Shown: in pieces, positions 8,403-17,115 of the stretch
How positions within the stretch are numbered: the stretch's first letter is position 1
Layout: every line of letters begins with the position of its first letter
From: Planctomycetota bacterium
Lineage (GTDB): Bacteria > Planctomycetota > UBA1135
DNA length: 64,000 nucleotides
NCBI GenBank assembly: GCA_018671175.1
Contig: JABHIE010000031.1
Span: 444,527-508,526 of the forward strand
Direction: 5' to 3'
The notes under the pieces: model-generated
Database searches by the model: none
What the model was told of the DNA's origin: nothing
The model's input: only the letters and a program-made list of their open reading frames with translations
Position numbers and translations under genes: made by a program

Positions 8403-9727
8403 TGATTGTCTGAAAAGCCACGCACAAAATCTCGTGTTGCGTGTGCAAAATTGAGTGTCGTCAAAAATGCCGAAGTGCTTTCATTGACACAGAACAAGTT
8501 TTTTCCGCTGTCATCGCGCCACCATTGAATACGCGTAACTCGCTCATTCGGTGAGCCCATGGCCGTGGTCAGCGCACAAGAACCGTCAGGAGCACGGCTT
8601 GGTATGGGGAAGACCGTTCCGCGTTCGAGGCCAAGAAAAGCCAAGAGCAGGCTGTCTAGATAGGCGAGCTGATTTGGCGTGAAGGCAATCTTTGATTCCG
8701 GAAGCCATCCGCGCCGTGATTTTGAAAAGCGAGTCGTTTCCCCATCTAGTGTGAATGAAACGCTCTCAATCCATTCTTTGTCAAGCTCAAGCAATAAATT
8801 AGAGCGCAACTCGTCTGGCGTCTTGCTGAGAAGAGCAAAATCGGAAGCCTCGGCTTCCATTAAGTAAGGTCGATTCGAGACGACAAGACCCTTTGGGCAA
8901 AAAGAAAGTCGTAGCTCTTCCTGGCCATTTGAGAATTCAAGCCAACTCGAACCCTCGACCAAAGGGAGCTGCTCTTGATACAAAATATCTTGCTCAAAGC
9001 CTCGAGCTCTGGCTCCTAAAAGACGGGCCAGTGCGCTTAGTCCATGCTGATTTAAAGGAGCGTCGAATGGCTCAGAAAATCGCCATCCGTCAAGTCTGTG
9101 AATGAGACGCCAGGGCTGCCCTTGGAGTGGGTGCCATGAAATTTGTGTGTACTGCGCAGCGTCGCGGAGGACGGCGTAATCTCGCCACAAATAAGGTGGC
9201 GCCATGAGTCGTGCATAGAAACTTGTGGAAAAGCGAATGCGCTCGCCATTTCGTGTAGCTGCACGCCAAGCAGCACCACGATCTTCGGCGCCGATTTTAA
9301 AGACCCATTCGTCACCCTCGAAAGTCGTCAAAACGCAATGGGCCTTGGGAGGGTCAAGCCCCAAGTCGGCGTCTGACATGTTGGTCCAGGTGCTTGGCGG
9401 CTTTTGCCAAATGGAGTGCTCAAAAGCTGCTAGCAAGCTAGCGTATGCAGAGGGTTGCAGGAAATCTTGGTGTGGCTCAATAATGGAAAAGTCGTCAGAT
9501 TGAGACTCTCGGCGCAAGAGAAGCGCGTCTGCGAATGCAGGTTGTTTAATCCAGTAGGATTGAATGGAATCGGGTGGAAGCGGGCAAAAAGTGTCGGGAA
9601 CGACGGACTGATTTAATGCGTCGGACCCTGGAAGGTACAAATCAGAATCGCCTGGCAAAAACATTGAAACGGCAACCGCAAGGGCTGCCAGAATCAAAAC
9701 AAAAATAAAGAAACGCTTGGGGCTCAT
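8399..9727 (-). CDS. DUF4340-like membrane-anchored protein of a Gld-type ABC cassette
   Basis: A 442-residue protein with an N-terminal membrane segment (FFIFVLILAALAVAVSMFLP, about 6-25) and a long extracytoplasmic part. Content and position match DUF4340 proteins, which usually close GldA/GldF/GldG-type ABC operons; I assign the family mainly from this context plus the repeated W/F-rich beta-strand pattern. The start overlaps the GldG-like stop as ATGA. Its end meets purN in a palindromic CTAG that carries the stop codon for both strands, so no room is left for a separate terminator. Substrate and function of the cassette are unknown outside gliding Bacteroidota. Confidence 0.72.
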   Translation of the reverse strand: MSPKRFFIFVLILAALAVAVSMFLPGDSDLYLPGSDALNQSVVPDTFCPLPPDSIQSYWIKQPAFADALLLRRESQSDDFSIIEPHQDFLQPSAYASLLAAFEHSIWQKPPSTWTNMSDADLGLDPPKAHCVLTTFEGDEWVFKIGAEDRGAAWRAATRNGERIRFSTSFYARLMAPPYLWRDYAVLRDAAQYTQISWHPLQGQPWRLIHRLDGWRFSEPFDAPLNQHGLSALARLLGARARGFEQDILYQEQLPLVEGSSWLEFSNGQEELRLSFCPKGLVVSNRPYLMEAEASDFALLSKTPDELRSNLLLELDKEWIESVSFTLDGETTRFSKSRRGWLPESKIAFTPNQLAYLDSLLLAFLGLERGTVFPIPSRAPDGSCALTTAMGSPNERVTRIQWWRDDSGKNLFCVNESTSAFLTTLNFAHATRDFVRGFSDNH

Positions 9728-11178
9728 GTGCGACGACGCCAGAAAACAAAGAAGGCAAGCAGAATGGCAAAGGACGGCAATAAAGCGATCTTTTGCAAAA
9801 GCTGTTTACGAGTGTCACTCACCAATCGAAAAGGTCGATCGTGAATGGAGCGCAAGCCACCATAATTCTCATCGGCTCCACGCAACCAGCGGAAAGCGGA
9901 AACTAAAAACTCGCGTTGAAATCGTATTTCATGGCCACGGAAAGCATGTGCGGAGCCAAGTAAAAAGATACGCCCATTTTCTGAATCAGAGGTCGGAAAA
10001 AGAGGCTCGCTTACCGCGCAAAGCCCCGTGATGCCAGAAGGCTCAAGCTGGCCGGGCTCAAGGTCTTGGTCGAGATCAACCCATGCGCGATTGGAACTCC
10101 AGACAATCCGTTCTCGAAGGAAGCCCCCTTGAGCCGCTTGTAGTTGAATTGGCCGCGACCCCGGAAATAGCAAAGAGCGGCCTGCAACGGCCATCTGGCG
10201 CGTGACAGGATGGGAGCTTGAAATTTGCTTAGGAGGAATCTCGAGCCGGCCACACTCTGGTGCGCCAATCACCTGGCGCCATGGGGCGCAGACCAGCCCT
10301 TCTTGGAGTGCTATTCCGCGAGGCTGGAGAAGCTGATTCCAGAACTCGAGGCTGCCTGCGTGGCTTCCGTAGCCAAGCCCGAGGAACATAGGCATGCCAT
10401 CTGTGACCCAAAGTTTGACGCGTTCGGCCATGCTTGGGAGCATTGCGGAAAGTTGGCCGGGGACGACCAAGATATCTAAGTCAGCGGGCCAATCGGCATC
10501 TCGCAGCTCAATGGGCTCAAAGCCCTCGTCGCGAAGGAGCTGAACAAATGGCGCCAGGGAAGCATGAGTGATCGTGTCTTGCTCGGAAGTAAGCAGCAGG
10601 CCAACTAACGGGGTGTCGTCTGCCGAAAGCGATAAAGCGGAGTCACCTAAAGCGGCATCTAATCTTTCCTGAACCAACCGTGCCGGTGCGCCTTTGGAAG
10701 TTGGTTCGGTTGTGAGGAAAACCTCTTCGAATCGAATCATGCGTCTCGCATCTGGCGTTTCAAGGAAAAGCAAATCTCCCTGCTGACGCTCGAGTCGCTC
10801 GCGCGCATTTTGGATGGACACCAAAGATGTCGACGGCTCAAGAATCGTGATTTCGAGCTGCCCCTTTGCCTCGATGCGTGCGTCTTGGAGAAGAGTGCGC
10901 ATCCGAGAAAACGCCTTTGGGTAAACCGAGGCGCCCTGAATGAGCAAGCGGTCTTCTTCGGGGAAAAGGAACGCTGTCAAACGCGACCCTGGCGGTAAAG
11001 ATGCAAGGGCTTGAACTGTGCGCGGGCTGAGTGAATCTTGACCTTGGCTGGAAAGGTCAAACCGTAATCGACTGTGAGGGGCTTCCGCCCAGCGCAAAAC
11101 ACCGATGAGCAAGGCAAGGCCTAAGAGACCAGCGCATAGCGTTAGCAATAAGAGAAGTGGTCGCCGGAAAGAATTCAT
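9724..11178 (-). CDS. GldG-like ABC transporter auxiliary/substrate-binding protein
   Basis: A 484-residue protein with a membrane span near each end: LLLLLTLCAGLLGLALLIGV near the N-terminus and LLPSFAILLAFFVFWRRRT at the C-terminus. The region just after the first span (LRFDLSSQGQDSLSPRTVQAL) matches the N-terminal pattern of GldG/Gldg family proteins. The start is the ATG at 11178, which overlaps the permease stop as ATGA; an upstream ATG at 11211 would extend into the permease gene. It is the third of four translationally coupled genes. The family is named for gliding motility in Flavobacterium, but homologues occur widely in non-gliding bacteria, so motility should not be assumed. Confidence 0.82.
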   Translation of the reverse strand: MNSFRRPLLLLLTLCAGLLGLALLIGVLRWAEAPHSRLRFDLSSQGQDSLSPRTVQALASLPPGSRLTAFLFPEEDRLLIQGASVYPKAFSRMRTLLQDARIEAKGQLEITILEPSTSLVSIQNARERLERQQGDLLFLETPDARRMIRFEEVFLTTEPTSKGAPARLVQERLDAALGDSALSLSADDTPLVGLLLTSEQDTITHASLAPFVQLLRDEGFEPIELRDADWPADLDILVVPGQLSAMLPSMAERVKLWVTDGMPMFLGLGYGSHAGSLEFWNQLLQPRGIALQEGLVCAPWRQVIGAPECGRLEIPPKQISSSHPVTRQMAVAGRSLLFPGSRPIQLQAAQGGFLRERIVWSSNRAWVDLDQDLEPGQLEPSGITGLCAVSEPLFPTSDSENGRIFLLGSAHAFRGHEIRFQREFLVSAFRWLRGADENYGGLRSIHDRPFRLVSDTRKQLLQKIALLPSFAILLAFFVFWRRRT

Positions 11179-11918
11179 GGGAGCCACCTGCGGGAGGCTA
11201 AGCGGACCCATGTTAAGTAAAGAAAGAAAACTGTAGTCGCAAGCAAATAGACCAACGGGTAGGTATCAAGAACACCCGCTGAAAATGTGGTGTCTAAGAA
11301 CTGCGTCAAGTGAATGGACCTCGCGATTTCACCGGCCAAGCCGGGGCTACCTTGTAAAAGCTCAGGTAAAAAGAGGAGCGCGTAATTCATGGCCGCCCCA
11401 CCGCCAGCGGCGAGAACGAGATTGCCCCCCCATGCCGAAGCGAACATCCCGGTTGCCAAAAACAGAAAGGATGTCAAGAGCGCACCAAGGAGGCCACCGG
11501 CAATCGCGCCCCACGGCATGGGAGCGCCAGCGGATGCCAAGAAAAGGAAGAGTGCAAAAACGCCACCCCAGAAGACTAAGAAGAAAAGGCAAACGGCAAC
11601 ATATTTGGCAAGGATAACTTGGATGTCACGGATGGGCGCCGTCAGCAAAGGCTCAAGTGTGCCCAGACGATGTTCCTCGGCAAATAAACGCAGTGTGAGC
11701 AATGGTGGAAAAGATGGAAGCAACAGCCAGACGAGCAAACCGCTGCCGAACAGGAAGGACGGAAGCAGAGAGAGGTCATTCTGGATCATGGGTGAATCAA
11801 GAATGAATAGGAAGAACAAACCGTTGAGAGCAAACCATGCGGCCAGCAAACCCCAAAGGAATGGGGAAATGACCATCGAGAGAAGCTCACGCCTGAGGAG
11901 GGCGAAAAAAGGTCTCAT
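11175..11918 (-). CDS. ABC transporter permease (GldF/ABC-2 type)
   Basis: A 247-residue integral membrane protein with about six hydrophobic spans, including SPFLWGLLAAWFALNGLFFL near the N-terminus and YLLATTVFFLYLTWV near the C-terminus. The FAEEHRLGTLEPLLTAPI segment is characteristic of ABC-2 permeases of the NatB/GldF group. It is coupled by 4-bp overlaps to the ATPase upstream and the GldG-like gene downstream, so the three very likely form one complex in the cytoplasmic membrane. No substrate can be deduced. Confidence 0.88.
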   Translation of the reverse strand: MRPFFALLRRELLSMVISPFLWGLLAAWFALNGLFFLFILDSPMIQNDLSLLPSFLFGSGLLVWLLLPSFPPLLTLRLFAEEHRLGTLEPLLTAPIRDIQVILAKYVAVCLFFLVFWGGVFALFLFLASAGAPMPWGAIAGGLLGALLTSFLFLATGMFASAWGGNLVLAAGGGAAMNYALLFLPELLQGSPGLAGEIARSIHLTQFLDTTFSAGVLDTYPLVYLLATTVFFLYLTWVRLASRRWLP

Positions 11919-12862
11919 GCTGTCGCCTCGCGGTTGCGAATTAAATCGGAAAAAACATCTTCTAGGGAGTAGCTCTCAATCGCCGCACTCTCAACCGCAA
12001 AGCCTTGCATCACCCACCAAGTGACGAGATCAGACCAGTCAGCGGAATTTGACTCTAAGGTGAAGCGGAGGGAATCTGCGTTGCCCTCTTTGGCAATCAA
12101 GGAGAAATCAGGCGACAAGGGTGAGCGAGCCCACTCAAGGGCGGCCTCGGGCGATGGCACTGCAAATGTAATCCGCATCGACTGCCCGTGCCCAGCTAGG
12201 GCATGCAACTCAGGAAGGGTTCCCTCAGCAAGCGTTTGCCCCTTATGTAGAACCAATATGCGATCGGCAATAGGCTCAACTTCTGCCAAGACATGACTTG
12301 AAAATAGGATTGCTTTCCCGTCTAGAGCCAACTCTTGGAGCATGTTGCGGAAATCTTGCCGCTGCAATGGGTCAAGGCCCGCGAAAGGCTCATCAAGCAA
12401 TAGTGCAGGTGGGTCTGCCAAAAGTGCATCGGCAAGCCCTACGCGCTGGCGGAAGCCCTTGGACAAATGCCCGAAAGACTGTTTTAGTCTTGGCGTGAGG
12501 CCTAATCGAGTTGAAAGTGAAGCAATCGCTCGCTTACTTTGCATGCGTGAAAGCCCCTTGAGGCCCGCTCGGTACGCTAGATATTCTGCAACGCGCAGCT
12601 CAGGCGGCGCGACAAAACGCTCAGGCAAATAGCCTGTTGAGCGGCGAGCTGAAAGTGAGTCATCGACCAAATCATGCTGATCAATTGCAGCATGGCCACC
12701 ACTAGGTGGCATAAACCCAGAAAGAATACGCAGTGTCGTGCTTTTGCCAGCCCCATTAGGCCCCAGGAAGCCAAGAATTTCACCTGGCGCGACCGAAAAA
12801 CTTAAATCGACAACCGCCCGAAGCGATCCATAAGATTTGTAGAGCTGCTTTGCTTGAATCAA
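11915..12862 (-). CDS. ABC transporter ATP-binding protein (GldA-like)
   Basis: A 315-residue ATPase that would energise the adjoining permease. Walker A is GPNGAGKST at residues 34-42; the signature is LSKGFRQRVGLA (LSxG form) and Walker B is PALLLDEPFAGLDP. A roughly 90-residue C-terminal extension with alternating hydrophobic strands resembles that of drug- or Nat-type ATPases. The initiation codon is TTG at 12862, giving the family N-terminus IQAKQLYKSYG; no better in-frame ATG exists. It is the first gene of the four-gene cassette and lies 79 bp after dnaK on the same strand. Confidence 0.93.
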   Translation of the reverse strand: MIQAKQLYKSYGSLRAVVDLSFSVAPGEILGFLGPNGAGKSTTLRILSGFMPPSGGHAAIDQHDLVDDSLSARRSTGYLPERFVAPPELRVAEYLAYRAGLKGLSRMQSKRAIASLSTRLGLTPRLKQSFGHLSKGFRQRVGLADALLADPPALLLDEPFAGLDPLQRQDFRNMLQELALDGKAILFSSHVLAEVEPIADRILVLHKGQTLAEGTLPELHALAGHGQSMRITFAVPSPEAALEWARSPLSPDFSLIAKEGNADSLRFTLESNSADWSDLVTWWVMQGFAVESAAIESYSLEDVFSDLIRNREATA

Positions 12863-12932
12863 GAGTAAGCCGAGGTAGGGGGAAACGACAAGGCGGAGTC
12901 AAGGGTAAAGCCCCCGACCCCGCTCGTCTTGA

Positions 12933-12951
12933 AAAGGAAGGCTATTCCTTT
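12933..12951 (-). terminator. Possible weak terminator overlapping the dnaK stop codon
   Basis: On the minus strand a 7-bp stem, AAAGGAA / TTCCTTT with a 5-base loop, includes the dnaK TAG and runs into a short T stretch. The stem is AT-rich and the T run short, so termination would be leaky at best. It could partly separate dnaK from the ABC cassette. Confidence 0.3.
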
Positions 12952-14831
12952 ACTTCATAGTCAGCATCGACCACTTGGTCGCCTGAATCTTGAGGATTTT
13001 GCGGCGCCCCCTCTGGACCACCTGCTGGTGCACCCGCCGTTTGGTAGAGCTTCTCACCGACCTTAGACAAGACCTCTTGAAGCTCGGCCACCTGAGCGTC
13101 GAGCTGAGAAAGGTCATCGCCTTTGAGGAGCTCCTCTAGGGCATCAGCCTTTTCCTCGACTAACTTGCGGTCGTCTTCTTCGATTTTGTCTTCGTGGTCT
13201 TTGAGCATTTTGCGGGCTTGCCATGCGGCTTGATCCGCTGCGTTGCGCTGATCTGCGATAGCCTTTGCAGCCTCATCTTGTTCTTTGAAACGCTCGGCCT
13301 CTTCTTGCATGCGCTCAATGTCTTCTTCGGTGACACCAGTAGATTGCTCAATTTTGACTTTATGTTCTTTGCCAGTGGCTTTGTCAGTGGCGGTTACATG
13401 CAAGATACCGTTAGAGTCAATGTCAAACTCGACCTCAATTTGCGGAACCCCACGAGGTGCGCTAGGCAAGCCATCAAGTTTGAAACGGTCAAGAGTGCGG
13501 TTGTCAGGCGCCATCGGGCGCTCGCCCTGCAAGACATGCACCTCAACCTCTGGTTGGTGATCTTGAGCTGTAGTAAAGACTTCTTTCTTGCTCGTAGGGA
13601 TGGTCGTGTTGCGCTCAATCAGCACCGACATGACGCGACCCATGGTTTCAATGCCAAGCGAGAGAGGCGTTACATCTAGAAGCACAAGGTCGTCAACATC
13701 ACCAGCCAAAACGCCACCCTGGATACTTGCACCCATGGCAACGACTTCGTCTGGGTTCATGGAGCGGTTGGCTTCGCGTTGAAAGACATCTTCGACAATC
13801 TCTTGCACCTTAGGGATGCGCGTTGAGCCCCCCACAAGCAAGACTTCGTCTACATCGGCTGGGCTTAACCCCGCATCTTTAAGAGCTTGGCGGCAAGGGA
13901 TCTTGCAACGCTCAAACAAATCGGCGCTGAGGCTTTCGAATTTGGCACGCGAAAGCGTCTGCATCAGGTGCTTAGGACCAGAGGCGTCAGCTGTGATGAA
14001 CGGCAGATTGATCTGGGTTTCAAGGCCCGCGCTCAACTCACATTTGGCCTTTTCGCAAGCCTCTTTGAGCCGCTGCAAAGCCATTGGGTCTTGACGCAAA
14101 TCAATGCCCTGATCTTTCTTGAACTCATCTGCAACGAAGTGAATCAACTCTTCGTCGAAATCATCGCCACCGAGATGAGTGTCGCCAGAAGTGGCAAGCA
14201 CTTCGAAAACGCCATCGCCGATGTCAAGGATGGAAACATCAAAAGTACCGCCACCTAGGTCAAAGACTGCGATCTTGCCGGAAGCTTTTTTGTCCATGCC
14301 GTAGGCGATTGCAGCAGCAGTTGGCTCGTTGATAATGCGGTCGACCTCGAGGCCAGCAATTTTGCCTGCATCTTTTGTGGCCTGACGCTGAGAATCATTG
14401 AAGTAGGCCGGCACGGTTACAACGGCGCGCGATACTTTCTCGCCAAGATAATCTTCGGCACATTCTTTTAGGTAGCCCAAGATGTAGCTTGAAATCTCTT
14501 CTGGGCTATATTCTTTACCATTGGCATTCACGCGAACGGGCTCGGATGCTGCGCCCACGACACCGTACGGCACCATTTTTTCTTCATCAGACACCTCTTC
14601 GTGACGGCGCCCCATGAAGCGTTTAATGGAAAACAAAGTGTTCGTTGGGTTGGTCACGGCCTGGCGCTTTGCCGGCCCACCGACCAATCGCTGGCCACCG
14701 TCTTGGAAAGCGACAACCGATGGGGTTGTACGCCCACCTTCTTTGTTAGGGATAATTTTGGCTTCGCCGCCTTCGAGGACAGCAACCACAGAGTTTGTGG
14801 TACCAAGGTCAATTCCGATGATTTTGCTCAT
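12942..14831 (-). CDS. dnaK: Molecular chaperone DnaK (Hsp70)
   Basis: ATP-driven chaperone for nascent and misfolded cytoplasmic proteins. The start is the ATG at 14831 (629 aa, [14 protein letters not shown]); an upstream in-frame ATG at 14858 adds nine non-native residues. Phosphate-binding [27 protein letters not shown], the linker-region [17 protein letters not shown] and the acidic C-terminal tail ending in DYEVKE are all typical. No grpE or dnaJ is adjacent. Instead a near-consensus sigma-54 promoter precedes it and an NtrC-type activator with a histidine kinase lies upstream on the same strand, which is unusual for a chaperone usually driven by sigma-32 or HrcA control. Confidence 0.98.
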   Translation of the reverse strand: MSKIIGIDLGTTNSVVAVLEGGEAKIIPNKEGGRTTPSVVAFQDGGQRLVGGPAKRQAVTNPTNTLFSIKRFMGRRHEEVSDEEKMVPYGVVGAASEPVRVNANGKEYSPEEISSYILGYLKECAEDYLGEKVSRAVVTVPAYFNDSQRQATKDAGKIAGLEVDRIINEPTAAAIAYGMDKKASGKIAVFDLGGGTFDVSILDIGDGVFEVLATSGDTHLGGDDFDEELIHFVADEFKKDQGIDLRQDPMALQRLKEACEKAKCELSAGLETQINLPFITADASGPKHLMQTLSRAKFESLSADLFERCKIPCRQALKDAGLSPADVDEVLLVGGSTRIPKVQEIVEDVFQREANRSMNPDEVVAMGASIQGGVLAGDVDDLVLLDVTPLSLGIETMGRVMSVLIERNTTIPTSKKEVFTTAQDHQPEVEVHVLQGERPMAPDNRTLDRFKLDGLPSAPRGVPQIEVEFDIDSNGILHVTATDKATGKEHKVKIEQSTGVTEEDIERMQEEAERFKEQDEAAKAIADQRNAADQAAWQARKMLKDHEDKIEEDDRKLVEEKADALEELLKGDDLSQLDAQVAELQEVLSKVGEKLYQTAGAPAGGPEGAPQNPQDSGDQVVDADYEVKE

Positions 14832-14875
14832 TTCTATTTTGTGCCCAAGTGGTATCACTTGCGGCGCGGATTAAG

Positions 14876-14891
14876 AGCAAGCTTCATGCCA
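14876..14891 (-). promoter_or_regulatory. Sigma-54 (-24/-12) promoter of dnaK
   Basis: Minus strand TGGCATGAAGCTTGCT matches the RpoN consensus TGGCAYG-N4-TTGCW. GG (14890-14889) and GC (14878-14877) are separated by exactly 10 bases, the invariant spacing. The expected transcript start is near 14865, leaving a leader of about 34 nt before the dnaK ATG at 14831. An AAA+ activator would be needed, and one with an intact GAFTGA loop is encoded immediately upstream. I found no housekeeping-type promoter in the same gap. Confidence 0.72.
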
Positions 14892-14898
14892 CACATTG

Positions 14899-14915
14899 TC
14901 TGCCAAATTGGCAGA
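14899..14915. promoter_or_regulatory. Palindrome upstream of the dnaK sigma-54 promoter
   Basis: TCTGCCAA-(A/T)-TTGGCAGA has perfect 8-bp arms around one central base. Its centre is about 42 bp upstream of the predicted transcript start, 8 bp beyond the -24 box. That is closer than a normal NtrC enhancer (about -100), so it might be a repressor or auxiliary site, or an activator site used over a short distance. It lies outside any coding region. Confidence 0.45.
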
Positions 14916-14933
14916 ACCGCGCCAAGACCTGAC

Positions 14934-14954
14934 AAAATAGGGCTTGCAGCCTAT
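14934..14954 (-). terminator. Probable intrinsic terminator after the ntrC-like gene
   Basis: Minus strand ATAGGCT-GCA-AGCCCTAT forms a 7-bp stem with one bulged base, beginning inside the stop codon region of the response-regulator gene and followed by TTTTG. It would end the kinase/regulator transcript before the dnaK promoter, supporting separate transcription of dnaK. The T run is short, so strength is uncertain. Confidence 0.45.
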
Positions 14955-16360
14955 GAAATATCGTAATCGCGTAATTTTCGGTAGAGGGTGCGTTGGCCCA
15001 TGCCGAGTTGTTTTGCGGCTGCCGCGCGATTGCCAGAGGTGCCTTCGAGAGTAGCGCGGATCAAATCGGCCTCAACTTGAGCGAGGGTTTTGCCCGCCAA
15101 CTCATAGTGCGCATGCCCTGGCCCTAGTGCGGCAATCGGTGATTCCTTGACCGAGTCTTGACTTTCATCAGGGCTAGGCAAGGCATGGCGTTGCATAGCC
15201 AGCGGCAAGTCTTCAATACCAAGAAAACCGTCTTGGTCAAGGACGACCATCGATTCAAGAACATTGCGCAACTCACGCACATTGCCTGGCCAGTGGTGTA
15301 GAGCAAGTTGCTCGACGACCATGCCGTCCATGCCTTGAATAGGCTTGTCGTGTTTTTCAGCGAACTCGTGGCTGAAAACCTCGGCGAGAAGCGGCAAGTC
15401 ACTTAACCGATCGCGTAGTGGCGGCAAGGGGATGCCAACAACCGCCAAACGGTAATAAAGATCTTGACGGAATCGCCCCTCGTCAACTCTTGTCAAAAGG
15501 TGCTGGTTGGTCGCGGCCACAATACGGACATCAACAGGAATCTCATCATTTGACCCAACGGGCGTTACGACACCCTCTTCAAGAACGCGGAGCAACTTGG
15601 CCTGCATATCGAGAGGCATATCGCCAATTTCATCGAGGAACAAAGTGCCCCCATCGGCAAAAACGAACTTACCGTCTTTGCTGTTTTGCGCACCAGTAAA
15701 CGCACCTTTTGCATGCCCAAAGAGCTCACTTTCCATGAGGCTTTCTGTCAGGGCCGCACAGTTTACGGCGACAAAACGCCCTCTAGAACGCTGACTCAAC
15801 TGGTGGACGGCACGAGCGACCAACTCTTTTCCAGTACCCGATTCACCTAGGAGCAAGACGGTCGCCATCGTGGGCGCAGCTCGACGAATGATGTCATAGA
15901 CGCCATTCATGGCATCGGAAGCCCCCACCATGCCCTCCATGCCATAGTGCTTGCCCAGAGTCGTGCGCAATTGCGTATTGTCAATCCGCAGGGCTCGATC
16001 TTCGAGTTCTTTTGCCACGCGCGCCAACAATTCATCCGCCAAAATCGGTTTTTGGATGTAATCCGCCGCGCCATGCCTCATGGCTTCTACGGCCGTTTCT
16101 ACAGATGAGTGCCCCGTAATCAAGAAAAACGATGTCTGCGGATGCCTCTCTTTGGCCTCGTGCATGAGCTCTAGGCCATTTCGGCCACCCAAAACAAGGT
16201 CGGTCAAAACAAGGTCAAACTCGCGCGCGCCCATTCGGTCGAGCGCAGAATCAGCGTCGTGAGCAAGCTGAACTTGGTAGCCCTCGGTCAGCAAGATATC
16301 CCGCATGGCTTCGCCGTGAGGGACATCATCTTCAACAATCAAAATGCGGGGAGTGCTCAT
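14951..16360 (-). CDS. Sigma-54-dependent NtrC-family response regulator
   Basis: A 469-residue three-domain activator. The receiver (about 4-118) has the acidic pair ED/D at 10-12 and phospho-acceptor Asp54 (LTDLVL). The AAA+ core (about 143-370) has Walker A GESGTGKE at 172-179, the sigma-54 contact loop GAFTGA at 219-224 and GGTLFLDEIGDMP as Walker B. The C-terminal Fis-type helix-turn-helix is GNRAAAAKQLGMGQRTLYRK. The gene follows the histidine kinase with a 4-bp ATGA overlap, so they form a cognate pair. Directly downstream lies dnaK with a sigma-54 promoter, a plausible target by proximity. Orthology to a named regulator (NtrC, AtoC, ZraR) cannot be decided here. Confidence 0.95.
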   Translation of the reverse strand: MSTPRILIVEDDVPHGEAMRDILLTEGYQVQLAHDADSALDRMGAREFDLVLTDLVLGGRNGLELMHEAKERHPQTSFFLITGHSSVETAVEAMRHGAADYIQKPILADELLARVAKELEDRALRIDNTQLRTTLGKHYGMEGMVGASDAMNGVYDIIRRAAPTMATVLLLGESGTGKELVARAVHQLSQRSRGRFVAVNCAALTESLMESELFGHAKGAFTGAQNSKDGKFVFADGGTLFLDEIGDMPLDMQAKLLRVLEEGVVTPVGSNDEIPVDVRIVAATNQHLLTRVDEGRFRQDLYYRLAVVGIPLPPLRDRLSDLPLLAEVFSHEFAEKHDKPIQGMDGMVVEQLALHHWPGNVRELRNVLESMVVLDQDGFLGIEDLPLAMQRHALPSPDESQDSVKESPIAALGPGHAHYELAGKTLAQVEADLIRATLEGTSGNRAAAAKQLGMGQRTLYRKLRDYDIS

Positions 16361-17055
16361 CTTGGGAAAGTCAGCATAACTCGGGTGCCATGCTCAGGGC
16401 TAGAGTCAAGCGACAAATGACCGCCATGGGCTTCTAGGACACGCTTGACAGTCGGCAGGCCTAAGCCACTTCCGCCTGTTTTGGTTGAAAAGTAGGCCTC
16501 TTGGACGCGAGCGAGAGTTTCAGGAGACATCCCTGAACCGTTATCGACAACCTCAACATAGGCAAACGAATCGTCAAATCGTGTAAAGACACTAATTGCG
16601 CCGCCCTTCCCTTCGAAGGCTTGGCGAGCATTAATAATTATATTGAGCAAGGCCTGGCGAAAGCGTGCTGGGTCAAGCTGTAATGCGTCAGAGCCAGCGG
16701 CTAAAAAACTATCCAGTTGAATGCCCTCTTGCTCACATTCTGGTCGTGCGAATTGCAAGACTTCCTCAACCAAAGAATTAAGGCGTGCTGGCTCAAGAGC
16801 CATGGAATCGGTGCGGGCGAATCTCAAAAAGTCTCTCAAGATGGTGTCGAGGCGGTTTACCTCGGTTCGCAAACTGGCTAGCCTTTTGCGGGAGCGAGCG
16901 GCTAAGGGCGTATCGTCTTGCCATGCACCCTCAAGGAGCGACAACTGCAAAGAAAGTGTGCTTAGAGGGTTTTTCAGCTCATGCGCAAGCCCACCGGCAA
17001 GGCTTGCCAAAGCCTCGGGGTCTAGCGGCGGTGCTTTTCTCGATTCCGGAACCAT
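16357..17055 (-). CDS. Soluble NtrB-like histidine kinase without a recognisable sensor domain
   Basis: The best start is the ATG at 17055 (232 aa); the longer open frame to 17190 runs antisense into the next gene and lacks kinase character. The H-box LAGGLAHELKNPLST carries His25, followed by dimerisation helices, the N-box NIIINARQAFEG, the G1 box EVVDNGSGM and STKTGGSGLGLPTVK, then a normal HATPase end. There is no membrane segment and only about 15 residues precede the H-box region, so any sensing must come through partner proteins. It overlaps the sigma-54 activator gene by 4 bp. It is divergent from the Sua5-phosphatase fusion; start codons are 60 bp apart. Confidence 0.92.
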   Translation of the reverse strand: MVPESRKAPPLDPEALASLAGGLAHELKNPLSTLSLQLSLLEGAWQDDTPLAARSRKRLASLRTEVNRLDTILRDFLRFARTDSMALEPARLNSLVEEVLQFARPECEQEGIQLDSFLAAGSDALQLDPARFRQALLNIIINARQAFEGKGGAISVFTRFDDSFAYVEVVDNGSGMSPETLARVQEAYFSTKTGGSGLGLPTVKRVLEAHGGHLSLDSSPEHGTRVMLTFPR

Positions 17056-17067
17056 TTGAAAGGGGTT

Positions 17068-17080
17068 TCCCAGTCTGGGA
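17068..17080. promoter_or_regulatory. Operator-like palindrome TCCCAG-T-CTGGGA in a divergent promoter region
   Basis: Six-bp perfect arms around one base, midway between the histidine kinase start (17055, minus) and the Sua5-fusion start (17116, plus). An AT-rich patch TTATACAAT (17084-17092) next to it could act as the -10 for the plus-strand gene and overlaps minus-strand GTATAA. One protein bound here could affect both genes. No regulator is identified. Confidence 0.4.
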
Positions 17081-17115
17081 GCCTTATACAATACCGCTTT
17101 CTTGCCCTGCCGCCC

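Noticed and set aside
13194..14258. Long plus-strand frames antisense to dnaK
   Set aside because: Shadow frames caused by codon bias of dnaK; no motifs.
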